Of a stretch of 64,000 nucleotides of DNA, positions 47,641-56,916 are shown piece by piece. The DNA is from Anniella stebbinsi (taxonomy: Eukaryota > Chordata > Lepidosauria > Squamata > Anniellidae), in NCBI GenBank assembly GCA_029215795.1, contig JARDYH010000002.1, positions 298,189,973 to 298,253,972 on the forward strand, given 5' to 3'. The notes beneath the pieces were generated by a model. It made no database searches, was not told the DNA's origin, and saw nothing but the letters and a program-made list of their open reading frames with translations. A program made the translations under genes and the position numbers. Position 1 is the first letter of the stretch. Each line of letters opens with the position of its first letter.

Positions 47641-48201
47641 TTATCTTCGGAGCTGCGGCGGAGCTGATGGTAACCCAATTGGTCGCCATTTGCTGATATC
47701 TTCAGAAGTAGAGTGAGCCACACCTGTCTTGGCCACCAAGGGGTGACGATGATGGAGACTGTGTGGACTACACAATATTAATATTATCATACCACAGTAC
47801 TCATGGAATGAGAGCAAAAATGAGGGCTGCAAAGACATTCCCAGTTGAACAGGAAAGTGTTTGTATGAGGACTTGAGATGATGGAGGAAGTGGGAAAACA
47901 CATGCCCCGTAGCAAATAGTCTGTGCAAGTACACTGATGTAGGGTTATTAGATCCAGGGTGAGTCTGGATTGTGTGTTCACTATGAGGCCCAAAGAGCTC
48001 AATAAATTGAGTAGTCACCCTGCCTTCGATAGCATTTCCTTCGAGGATGCCACCAGAAGCCAGTTGTCTAAATATGGGTAGATTTCTACCCCTTGAAGGC
48101 AAATGAACGGAAGGACCAGTGCCATACATTTTATAAATATTCTGGGGCAGGGCTTTATGTGCCATCAGGAATTTGTGGTTCTGACGTACGTATGGAGCCA
48201 T
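47641..48201 (-). pseudogene. DIRS copy 2 reverse transcriptase remnant
   Basis: In a frame offset from the long open frame, the sequence near 48095-48045 reads VEIYPYLDNWLLVASS, so the catalytic YLDD box is YLDN. Farther on, VWLTLLLKISANG resembles the segment between RNase H and the recombinase. The 186-codon open frame overlying this region is a frameshifted shadow and has no function of its own. Confidence 0.7.
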
Positions 48202-48949
48202 CTCAAATCCAGAACAGGTTGAAGAGAACTGTAGAGGAGTGGACCAAATATTAAATCAGAGAGTGATATAGGTCTTCCAAAGGAGGTTCCACTTTGTACA
48301 GCAACCCATCAACAGGTGATGCAGAAGAGAGCAATGTTGGGTCCGACTGAGAGCTCTCTAAGGATTATGGGGAATCAGGTTTAGTTCTATGATTAAACCC
48401 ATCTTCTCCAAGCTGAACTTTTTGACACCCCACAGAGTGGGGCTGGAAAGGGGAAGAGCTAGGTGGATGTACTGACGCATTCACGACAGTATCATGAGTC
48501 AACGGTTGAGCCCTGTGGACAGGTCACAATGACAGTGATCTCGGTAGAGCTAGAGGGAGTTGCGAGAAAACTTCCTCCAGTGGCAATCGCGATACCGATG
48601 GAGCTGCTCAGTATCGAGAAAGGCATATGTTCCAATATAGGGGTTGGTATCAATGCTTGGTATGGGAGTTACGGGTCCATTTTAAGAGGTGTCCCTCTCA
48701 TAATTGATGCCAATCTCTGTACTGGTATGGCATTCTCAGGGGAGGCAACTCAATTGAAGTTCTGTTCCTCTATTATTATTATTTTTTACAGGGACCTGAG
48801 AATGATGCCCCTACACATCACAGGCATAAAAACTCTCTCTGTTGAAATCATAGCACTCCAATTGTAGCAGCTCTAGGGAGCAGCCCTGTAATTGGCAGCT
48901 AGCCTGTAATGGCTGTGCTAATTAACTTGGTGGAGAGATGTCTACTTCA

Positions 48950-49300
48950 AGCTGCATGTTAGACATCTTTTCTTGGTACCAAGAGATTGTTCCAAAAGAG
49001 GCAGTTGAGTCTCACCCTTTGATGTCAATTCTGCCTGCTAGACATCTCATCTTGACGTCAAAGCTGCATGTTAGATATCTCATCTTGGTACCAAGAGCTC
49101 GGCACCGAGGAGCTCAGTACCAAGGAGCTCGATACGAAGGAGCTCGGCACCATGGATCTCGGCACCGAAGGAGGCAGTTGAGTCTCACCCTGTGATGTCG
49201 ATTCTGCCTACTAGACATCTCATCTTGACATCGAAGATGCATGTTAGAAGCTCCAGTATCGAGAGCTTAGACCTCGGTACCGAAGGAGCCAGTTAAGTTA
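48950..49300 (-). repeat. Low-complexity GGCACCGAG-type gag segment of DIRS copy 2
   Basis: Short imperfect repeats (AGCTCGGCACCGAGGAGCTC, GTACCAAGGAGCTCGATACG) and a longer duplicated module, AGACATCTCATCTTGACGTC / AGACATCTCATCTTGACATC, occur in this stretch. Degenerate triplet-based GGTACC/GGCACC repeats occur in DIRS Gag coding regions. No continuous frame remains. Confidence 0.6.
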
Positions 49301-49379
49301 TCGCAGCCAAAGGGGCAACCTTCGGTATCGGGGGGACCCTAACAGCTGCAGGGGAGTTGGAACCCAGTCTCTCTCTAGC

Positions 49380-49893
49380 TGTAGAAACACAGGTAGAGAG
49401 TATCCAGATGTTGGAAGATCGGAACGACCTATGGTTAGGGTGGGGGTCCGAAGACACTGAGAGGCTCTCATCCATAGAATCGTTCCAAGCGATCAGTCCC
49501 CAGAAGTCCTATGTAACCTGGCCTTCTTAGATATCCCTTTCACTGTAGAGACAGCTAGGGAGCGTCCAAACATTGGACGATCGGAATGACCCATGGGCAG
49601 AGTCAGGGTCCGAGGACGCAGAGGGGCTCTCCTCCATAGAATCGCTCCTTGCGATCAGCCCCAGCAGGCTCCTGCCTTCTTAGATATCCCTCTTGCTGTA
49701 GATACAGCCTGGGGAGCATCCAAATGTTGGAAGATTGGAATGACCCTTCATCAGAGTCAGGGTCCGAGGACGCAGAGGGGCTCTCCTCTATAGAATCACT
49801 CCATGCGATCAGCCCTAGAAGGCTCCTGCCTTCTTAGATATCCCTCTTGCTGTAGATACAGCCTGGGGAGCGTCCAAATGTTAGAAGATCGGA
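49380..49893 (-). repeat. Four-copy tandem array, about 154-bp period
   Basis: Units begin with TGTAGAAACAC/TGTAGATACAGCC at 49380, 49544, 49697 and 49851 (periods 164, 153, 154). Each contains GTCCAAATGTTGGAAGATCG-like sequence, CAGGGTCCGAGGACGCAGAG and TCTTAGATATCCCTCTTGCT. The last unit is partial. On the minus strand the units read into SNIW-LPRLYLQQEGYLRRQ-type and acidic SASSDPDSD-type peptides, so this appears to be an amplified stretch of the DIRS gag frame. Confidence 0.8.
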
Positions 49894-50049
49894 TGAGGCA
49901 TGAAGCGGCCATGTCTCCAGTAGATCGAGGAGCCTGTGCCATAAGTGCAACGATTGTCTGGAAGAAACCATGTCTTCTAGAGCTTTTATGCACAGACCTT
50001 GCGCCAACACGGTTATCTTTTCAGCGCCAGGTCAAAATGCTTAAATTTG

Positions 50050-50150
50050 TATGGACATGGTAGTTGTGTTAATCTGTTACAGCAAACACAAGGGAGAGTT
50101 TTGGGGCCCCTTAAAAACTAACATTTTTATTGTGGCATAAGCTGTTGTGC
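50050..50150 (-). repeat. Reptile dispersed repeat fragment
   Basis: GTTGTGTTAATCTGTTACAG, CAAACACAAGGGAGAGTTTT, GCCCCTTAAAAACTAACATT, TTTATTGTGGCATAAGCTGT is the complement of the family at 24236-24300. It borders the right end of DIRS copy 2. Confidence 0.65.
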
Positions 50151-50229
50151 ATGACAGCCCACTTTCTCAATCTCTTCGTCTTCTACATGCCACATGTATA
50201 TATGAGTTTAAAGACATACGAAGTGGTCA

Positions 50230-51175
50230 TTAGGTGTGCATCAGTATATCATAAACAAACTGAAGCTGAATCCAGACAAGACGGAGGTGCTTGCTGTCAA
50301 AGGCCACAACCTGGGTTTGGAGGTGTGTCAACCAGTTCTGGATGGGGTTACACCCCCCCTGAAAGACTGTGTTTGCAGCTTGGGGGTACTCCTGGATCCG
50401 TCGCTCCAAATGACAGCCCAGATAGATGCGACGGCCAGGAGTGCCTACTATCAGCTTCGGCTGATACGCCAGCTGCGCCCCTTCCTAGAGTTGGAAGACC
50501 TAAAGATGGTAGTGCACTCACTGGTAACTTCGAGGCTCGACTTCTGCAATGTGCTGTACATAGGGCTACCTTTGTGCCTAGTCCGGAAACTTCAATTAGT
50601 TCAAAATATGGCAGCCAGGTTGGTCACCGCTACATCTAGGAGTGACCGTATTACACCAGCTTTAAAATCGCTCCACTGGCTGCCCATTAGTTTCCGGGCG
50701 ACGTATAAAGTGTTGGTTATTACCTTTAAAGCCCTACATGGTTTGGGTCCAGGTTACCTGCGGGATCGCCTTCTCCCGTATAATCCGCCCCGCACACTCA
50801 GGTCCTCTGGGAAGAATTTACTCCAGTCAGCCAGAACTAGGCTGACGAGTGTTACCCAGAGGACCTTCTCTTCTGCCGCTCCCAGGCTGTGGAATGGCCT
50901 GCCGGAGGAGATTCGACAAATTAGCAGTCTTCTGGAATTTAAGAAAGCCGTGAAGACTGTTCTCTTCCGGCAGGCCTATCCAGTTTAATTTTAAGATGTT
51001 TTTAATAATGTATTTGTTTTTATCTGTTTTAACGGTTTATCTATTTTATTGTTTTATATTTATATTTGGTGTTGTTCCCCGCCTCGATCTAGATGGAGAG
51101 GCGGGTTAGAAATGAAATAAATAAAATAATAATAATAAATAATAAATAAATAATAATAAATAATAAATGCTTTGA
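50230..51175 (+). mobile_element. 5'-truncated L2 LINE with open RT C-terminus
   Basis: A 753-base plus-strand frame (50236-50988) without stops encodes the C-terminal part of L2 ORF2. Visible stretches are KLKLNPDKTEVLAV, SLGVLLDPSLQMTAQID, RQLRPFLELEDLKMVVHSLV, TSRLDFCNVLYIGLP, KLQLVQNMAARLVTATSRSD, ALKSLHWLPISFRATYKVLV and APRLWNGLPEEIR. The catalytic palm lies upstream and is missing, so it is dead on arrival. The 3' UTR has the CCCGCCTCGATC/GATGGAGAGGCGGG hairpin and an AATAAATAAT tail at 51116-51175. The unbroken frame and clean tail mark it as one of the younger insertions here. Confidence 0.93.
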
Positions 51176-51956
51176 GACACAATAAAAAGGCTGCGTACTT
51201 ACAGCTTTTTTAAAAAAATGTTGTGATTGAGAACAAATGATCATTACTATGCAATAGCTTATTCCAATTTTGTTTTTTATTTTTGTAAACATTTTGAACA
51301 TTACCATATTGACTAGTGGTGGTTAAAGCTCCTTGGGCTTGATTAAGAATCTGGCTCAACTTACAGAGCTAGAGCTCCATAAAAAAACTTGGTTATTTCC
51401 ATGTCAGATTGCAAGCTCTTTTTTTACCCTGTCTTGCTTCCGATGACAACTTTAAGAGCATAAATTGGTCCAAATCCCAACCCCTCCATGAGCACCCAGC
51501 CTTCCAAAACCTCCTTATTTGGTTGCTGCAGCAATTGCTGCCACAGAAGAACTCTCCCCACGTTCCTTTCCCTGGCTGCAGGAGTCAAGGAAACAGGTAG
51601 GTCCTTCCCCTCCTCACTCTGTTCCTAGTGCCTAAGCAAGTAGGAACTGGAAGGGATGAATACGAAGAGGGATGAATTCTTCCCTGTGTCGGAATATAAT
51701 CCAAGTCAGGAAAGAATTCCGGATGTTGATTTAAAGAAACCTGGGGAGTGTTAAAAGGAAAAAATAGTAATTCCAGTCCCATGTTTAATTCAGACATAGA
51801 GTTAAAAATAATAGGGGTGTGCACGGACCCCCCGGATCGGATCGGGACCCGGATCGGGACCTCCAATTTTGTCCCGGACCGGTTCGGACAAAATCGGAGG
51901 CCCCCCGGACCGGATCGAGTCCGATCCCGACCCAAAAATCGTAAATTTTTGGATCG

Positions 51957-52019
51957 GCCGCCATTTTTTTCCCCATAGACTTGCATTGCAATGCAAGTCT
52001 ATGAGGAAAAAATGGCGGC
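51957..52019. repeat. Long palindrome GCCGCCAT...ATGGCGGC
   Basis: The central 30 bp (51974-52003) form a perfect palindrome, CATAGACTTGCATTG then CAATGCAAGTCTATG. The arms extend outward through a poly(T)/poly(A) pair to GCCGCC/GGCGGC with one mismatch and one length difference. Confidence 0.95.
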
Positions 52020-52209
52020 AGGTGGCTGAGGGGGGGCCTAACTCCCTCCCCCCCTCAGGGCCGTCCGCTGTGGACGGCCCCGGCAGGTAAGCCCCCTCCC
52101 CCGCGCTCCCTACCCCCCCTGGGGTCGCCCGCTTCCATCCGCTGGCGCCCGCGGGCGCCAGCGGATAGAAGCGGACGGCTCCGGGGGGGGGGGTAAGCCC
52201 CCTTCCCCG

Positions 52210-53110
52210 CCACTGCTTACCTTCTCGGCCCGTCCGCTCCCGTCCGGCGCCGGCGGCTACTACCAGCGGGCTCCGCGGCCTACTCTCGAGTAGCGCGCCG
52301 GGTGATGACATCACCCGGCGCGCCACCCTGGAGTAGGCCGCGGAGCCTGCTGGTAGTAGTAGGCGCCGGCGCCGGGACGGGAGCCGCCGGGACAGGAAGG
52401 TAAGGGCCCCCCTCCCCCCTCCGCGCGCCCCCTCCTCCCCTCCGCGCACCCCCTGCTTACCTTCCCGGCCCGGCGGCTCCCGTCCGGCGCCGGCGCCTAC
52501 TACTACCAGCAGGCTCCGCGGCCTGCTCTAGAGTAGCGCGCCGGGTGATGACATCACCCGGCGCGCCACCCTAGAGCAGGCCGCGGAGCCTGCTGGTAGT
52601 AGTAGGTGCCGGCGCCGGGACGGGAGCCGCCGGGACGGGAAGGTAAGGGCCCCCCTCCCCCCTCCGTGCGCCCCCTCCTCCCCTCCACGCACCCCCTCCT
52701 TACCTTCCCGGCCCGGCGGCTCCCGTCCGGCGCCGGCGCCTACTACTACCAGCAGGCTCCGCGGCCTGCTCTAGAGTAGCGCGCCGGGTGATAACATCAC
52801 CCGGCGCGCCACCCTAGAGCAGGCCGCGGAGCCTGCTGGTAGTAGTAGGCGCCGGCGCCGGGATGGGAGCTGCCGGGACGGGAAGGTAAGGGCCCCCCTC
52901 CCCCCTCCGCGCGCCCCCTCCTCCCCTCCACGCACCCCCTGCTTACCTTCCCGGCCCGGCGGCTCCCGGCCGGCGCCGGCGCCTACTACTACCAGCAGGA
53001 TCCGCGGCCTACTCTAGAGTAGCACGCCGGGTGATGACATCACCCGGCGCGCCACCCTAGAGCAGGCCGCGGAGCCCGCTGGTAGTAGCTGCTAGTGCCG
53101 GACGGGAGCG
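52210..53110. repeat. Four tandem palindromic units, exact 243-bp period
   Basis: The unit centres GGTGATGACATCACC start at 52301, 52544, 52787 and 53030, exactly 243 bases apart. Each unit has arms of about 95 bases: GCTTACCTTCCCGGCCCGGC, GGCGCCGGCGCCTACTACTA, GCAGGCTCCGCGGCC, CTAGAGTAGCGCGCC. The reverse complement follows the centre and ends in GGAAGGTAAG. Units are separated by C-rich linkers. Unit 1 is the most different (CTCGAGTAG, GGGCTCC), and units 2 and 3 are almost identical. Each unit could fold into a very stable hairpin. Confidence 0.95.
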
Positions 53111-54055
53111 GATGGGCCGAGAAGGTAAGCGCCCCCCTCCTCCCCCCCCGCTGTCCACTGTCATTGGTGGGCGCCCGCTGGCGCCCGCCAATGGAAGCGG
53201 CGGTGGGCGCCAGTGGGCGCCCGCCGATCCGCCGATCCGCCGAACCGGTTCGGAGCCTTTTCGGACCGGTTCGGATTGGATCGGCCGATCCAGCTGCGGG
53301 ATCGGAAATCGGATAATTTATCCGATTTCCCACTGGACCGGACTCGGATCGTGGATCGGGTCCGATCCAGTGCACATCCCTAAAAAATAATTTAAAATTA
53401 ACATACATTCAACCAAATATAAAGTGATAAGAAATCTGCTACGAAGGTTTCAAATTTAGAGTAAAGGCTTTCTTTAAGTATCATCCTTGCTTTTAGCTAT
53501 CAACAATGAGGATGCAATCCTAAATAAACTCACTACAGAATTTAGTGGAAGACATTTACTTAGAAATATATTTAGGGTTGCAGTATGGATAACAAAAATT
53601 GTAAGAACAACAAACAAACTTGGACTCATTTTTTTCTTACTTTTCCCAATTGAGTTCACAGAATATCCCTCCAGGTTTAGGCTGAATTACTAGAATGTTA
53701 TTACTAGAATGTTATTATACAAAAGGCTGTTCAGCAAATCAACAGAATTTTTTGCTGTAATACACTGAAGTGTATCTGCAGTGAGATCTATAAAACTGAA
53801 GTCTGGTGTGTGTGTTTTGAGTGATGAAGCTGGGTTATTTAAACACGAACAAGAGTCCACAGTGTTCACAAATAGAAGACTATTCTCTTGGACTATATGA
53901 GATACCAACGAAATCCAGAAAATTCTGTCACAAAATGGAGTAAGTTTTCAAAGAAAGAGAGGAGAGGAGAAAGGAGAGGTGAAGCTGGATAGTAAAGTGA
54001 AATAATTTAAAGAGGGAATCCGTTAAAGGGAAAGAAGTAAGGTCACCATTGGGTA

Positions 54056-54110
54056 TGCTGGCAAGGGCTAGTAGGAGTTGCAGTCCAGCAACATCTCTAG
54101 AGCCACATGT
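54056..54110. repeat. Partial hAT-type MITE
   Basis: GCTAGTAGGAGTTGCAGTCC then AGCAACATCT and TTCCCCAGCTTTCC match one arm of the palindromic family at 18768-18891. Confidence 0.55.
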
Positions 54111-54819
54111 TCCCCAGCTTTCCTACTCCTGACTTTGTTTCTGTAATTGAAACATTTCTGGACATTTTTTTAGTGCCATCCAAGGTTGTAGTGGCAATAG
54201 ATGTGATAATTTATTCATCCTAGTATTTTAACTTAAATTATTCATATGTGCTGTCAGCTTTAATTGTATTTTACCATAACTCCTGACAGAATAGAAAATG
54301 AATCTGAACCAGCACTCACCTTATGGATTTCATAAGATAAAAGAAAACAGATTTTCCTTTTCCCCATGCTTTAATGGGGGAGGAACAGAAAAAGAAGAGG
54401 AGCAAAAACTGTAGAAATTATTAGATATCTGGTTGAAATGCAAGTTGAAACGGATGTTAATCCCCACTCCCCACTCCCCACCCCCAGAACGAAACTATGG
54501 ATTGCATGCAAATACAAGTAACAGCCCATTCAGGAGGAAAAACTGCTTGAAGGTAGGAATTAGAAACAGAAATGGGAAGAAGGGGCATTTTACTCTTTCC
54601 CTGCTTATACTTTACCTACTTCAAACCACCCCAAAATATCTTTAAGGGTGCAATCCTATATGTTTCCTGTCTAAACATTGCACCAAAATTTACATTTTAA
54701 ACACTGCAGAATAAAGGCTACCGGGGGAGACTGATCAGGAAAATAGCAAGCAGGGAAAGCTATTTGCTAAATGCTCTTACTAGAAGCAGCTTTTCCTCAT
54801 CTAAATGGGCAATCAGGCT

Positions 54820-54842
54820 ATTTATTTATTTATTTATTTATA
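54820..54842. repeat. (TTTA)n microsatellite
   Basis: About six TTTA units. Confidence 0.9.
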
Positions 54843-55878
54843 GCATATACATTTGCATTTGACATGTAGTTTGGTTTAGCTAATTCAGCCTTATTAATTT
54901 TAGAACAAATAAGAAAATTCATAATATTATCAAATGTATAGTAGTTTGTCCACTATTTTCTTCAACCTAGGATTAACATAGGAATGCCCTAAGGATTCTT
55001 TCTTTTAGATCACAACAGCCCAAATTTTAAAATGGATGTTCAATAATATCACAATTATACAGAGCAGAACAGCCGACTATTACATATCCTTCGCTTTTTA
55101 AAAAAATAAAATCAGTCGTAACCAGTCCTTCCAATTCCATTGAATAGATTAGGCACTAGAGTCACAACAAAACAAACTTACTACTGTTCTGTCTTCTAGT
55201 TTGCTTGGAGCTAAAGAGAACTATCCCACTTGTGGCTTCTATTAACAAACTCGAAGTGAGCTTTTCAGATGTTTGCTGCAATTATTCAGACTAATAAATC
55301 AAAATAAAAAGATACAGATCGGAACATGTATGCTACAAATTACAAATAATAAAATGAACGATGTACATATAACTGAAGGCCATTGTCATAACCGGAAATG
55401 AAAAAGATACTCAGAGGACTTTAACAGGTGGCTGTCATCCATATTTTTAATTAGAGTTGAAGTTTGCTCCATGAATTTCTATGTTTAAATTCTTGTTTCT
55501 AGCTAGTTTTACAAATTTATAGTAATATATTTCTCCCCCTTATTCATTTGGAATACTCATATTTTCTTAGTTCATTCAGCTACTAATAGGAGCACAGATG
55601 GCCAGAGGAAATATCGGTATATGCTTTTCCATGTGAAAAAATTAATTTCTGCAGAGAATTCAGAATGAGAGGCCCTAGGCAACAGAAGAGGCTGAACATT
55701 AAACAGGAATAACCATTTGGCTGATCTTTTCAGCTGCAAAGGAAATATAAATTAGCACTGAAAGGGGAAAATGAACTAAGAGCTGTTGTGCGGTTACGAG
55801 TTTAAAGCATTTGTCAACCACATACATATTCTGGAACCCACATTACTGGAAAGCAGCATACAGCTATGAGTGTTTACA

Positions 55879-56700
55879 TAGGGCGACCATACGCCCGGTT
55901 TTGCTGGATTTGTCTGGGTTTTTGTTCCCTCCTGGGAGATCCATGGGGGGAGGGGGCTTCTAATATTTCCTAAAACTGTCCTGTGAAATCCCAATGTCCC
56001 AGCTTCACTAGAAATCTCACATCTCGTAAGACTTCCAGGATGAGGTGTCTGACATTTCACCTCATCCCAGAAGTTCCCCATCTCGCGAGACTTCCAGGAG
56101 CGGCAGGGAAACCACCACCGCTCGCTCTCGGAAGCCACCGAGTGACACATCTGCCTAGCACTCTGACCCGCTGCCTCCTGAGCCGGTTCAGGAGGCAGTG
56201 GGACACAGCACTAGGCGGTTATGCTGTTCAGTGGCTTCTCCACCTCTCCTGGAAGTTCCCCATCTCAGGAGACTTCTCCTGGAAGTCCCCCATCTTGCAG
56301 TTCAGCTCTGCTGTGGGACTTGCCTGCGCTCAAGGCCGCAGTCATCGCCTGCCTCCTGTTCTTCATGTATGCTGGGGCTGATGAAGGGAAGAGGAGCTGT
56401 TGCCCTGCAACAGCCAACTGTCACCACCCAGGTTGCAACTCTTGGCCTTTTCCTCTTCGCTGCCCCCTCTCTCCTCCCTCATCAGGAGCCTCGCAAAGGT
56501 GCATCCACTGAGAGTATATGCTGGATTTACTCCCAGGTAAAGAAACAGGCATAGCGAGGGGGTTGCAAAGTGCAGGTTTCATGGAAAGCAGCGTCACCAT
56601 GGCCAGAGCCAGACACATGCTGATAGTCCTCCCGGGAAGTCTGGCTGGCAATCCCACTTATTTTCCATTTCCCACACAAATCCTCTTTTGCCTCTCACAC
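55879..56700. mobile_element. hAT-like end with GC-rich interior
   Basis: TAGGGCGACCATACGCCCGG followed by GGATTTGTCTGGGTTTTTGT corresponds to the inverted right end of the MITE at 43695-44114 (whose complement reads TAGGGTGACCAACTG then GGATTTGTCCTGGTTTTTGT). Downstream is GC-rich DNA with repeated CTCGCGAGACTTCCAGGA and CTTCTCCTGGAAGT motifs and no clear coding sequence. The matching opposite end may be at 58500-58594. The right limit of this entry is approximate. Confidence 0.6.
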
Positions 56701-56826
56701 ACACACATTGTTACTTTATTCTTGGGGATATTCCTGAGCTCTGTTATTCCCTTCCCTGATTGTTCTCTTTTCCCTTTATCCTAGGAATGTTCTGTGTCTT
56801 GTCTCACCTTAAAAACAGAGCTACAG

Positions 56827-56916
56827 CACAATCCTAAATTTATCTACTCAGAAGTAAGTCCTTCTGAGTTCAATAGGACTTACTCTGAAGTAAATATGCA
56901 TAAAATTACATCCTGA
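56827..56916. repeat. TGCAATCCTATG-type dispersed repeat
   Basis: GCACAATCCTAAATTTATCT, ACTCAGAAGTAAGTCCTTCT, GAGTTCAATAGGACTTACTC and CATAAAATTACATCCTG show the typical order of this squamate repeat, with decayed inverted ends. Confidence 0.7.

Larger units (their letters stand above)
45766..50040 (-). mobile_element. DIRS-like retrotransposon, copy 2 (diverged subfamily)
   Basis: A second minus-strand DIRS-type element joins copy 1 directly. Its 3' non-coding end (45780-46350) aligns in patches with that of copy 1 (CTTCTATAGCT, TTGTGTGAATGCACAGATGA, CATCACACATATGGG). It then has a broken tyrosine recombinase (about 46450-47160), RT remnants (47641-48201), a GGCACCGAG-rich gag segment (about 48950-49300) and a tandem array (49380-49893). 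It is more decayed than copy 1, and insertions interrupt it at 46.05-46.24 kb and probably 47.16-47.49 kb. The right border is approximate. Confidence 0.75.
51812..53382. mobile_element. 1,571-bp hAT-like element with palindromic tandem core
   Basis: The ends TAGGGGTGTGCAC and GTGCACATCCCTA are inverted. The perfect 8-bp target duplication AAAAATAA lies at 51804-51811 and 53383-53390. The subterminal zones are made of GGATCGG/CCGATCC and CGGTTCGG/GGACCGG motifs mirrored between the two sides. A long palindrome lies at 51957-52019 and a four-unit 243-bp array at about 52210-53110. The very high GC contrasts with flanks dominated by A and T. No transposase is encoded; open frames crossing it are composition artefacts. 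Eight-base duplication and TAGGG ends indicate hAT mobilisation. Confidence 0.9.

Noticed and set aside
47641..48201. 186-codon minus-strand frame as an intact protein
   Set aside because: The recognisable RT residues are in a different frame, so this is a frameshifted shadow of a dead DIRS polyprotein.
49380..49893. CRISPR-like array of regular repeats
   Set aside because: Units of about 154 bp are contiguous with no unique spacers, and the context is a vertebrate retrotransposon.
51802..52449. 215-codon minus-strand open frame across the GC-rich element
   Set aside because: The frame arises from GC composition and palindromes; the mirrored strand is equally open, residues are Arg/Gly/Pro-rich and no domain is visible.
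52000..53300. GC-rich region as the CpG-island promoter and first exon of ATRNL1
   Set aside because: It lies wholly inside an element with inverted ends and an 8-bp target duplication, and encodes nothing resembling the first EGF module.
55879..56700. Coding exon suggested by overlapping open frames in GC-rich DNA
   Set aside because: The frames overlap in three registers and the segment begins with a hAT-type terminal sequence and internal repeats.
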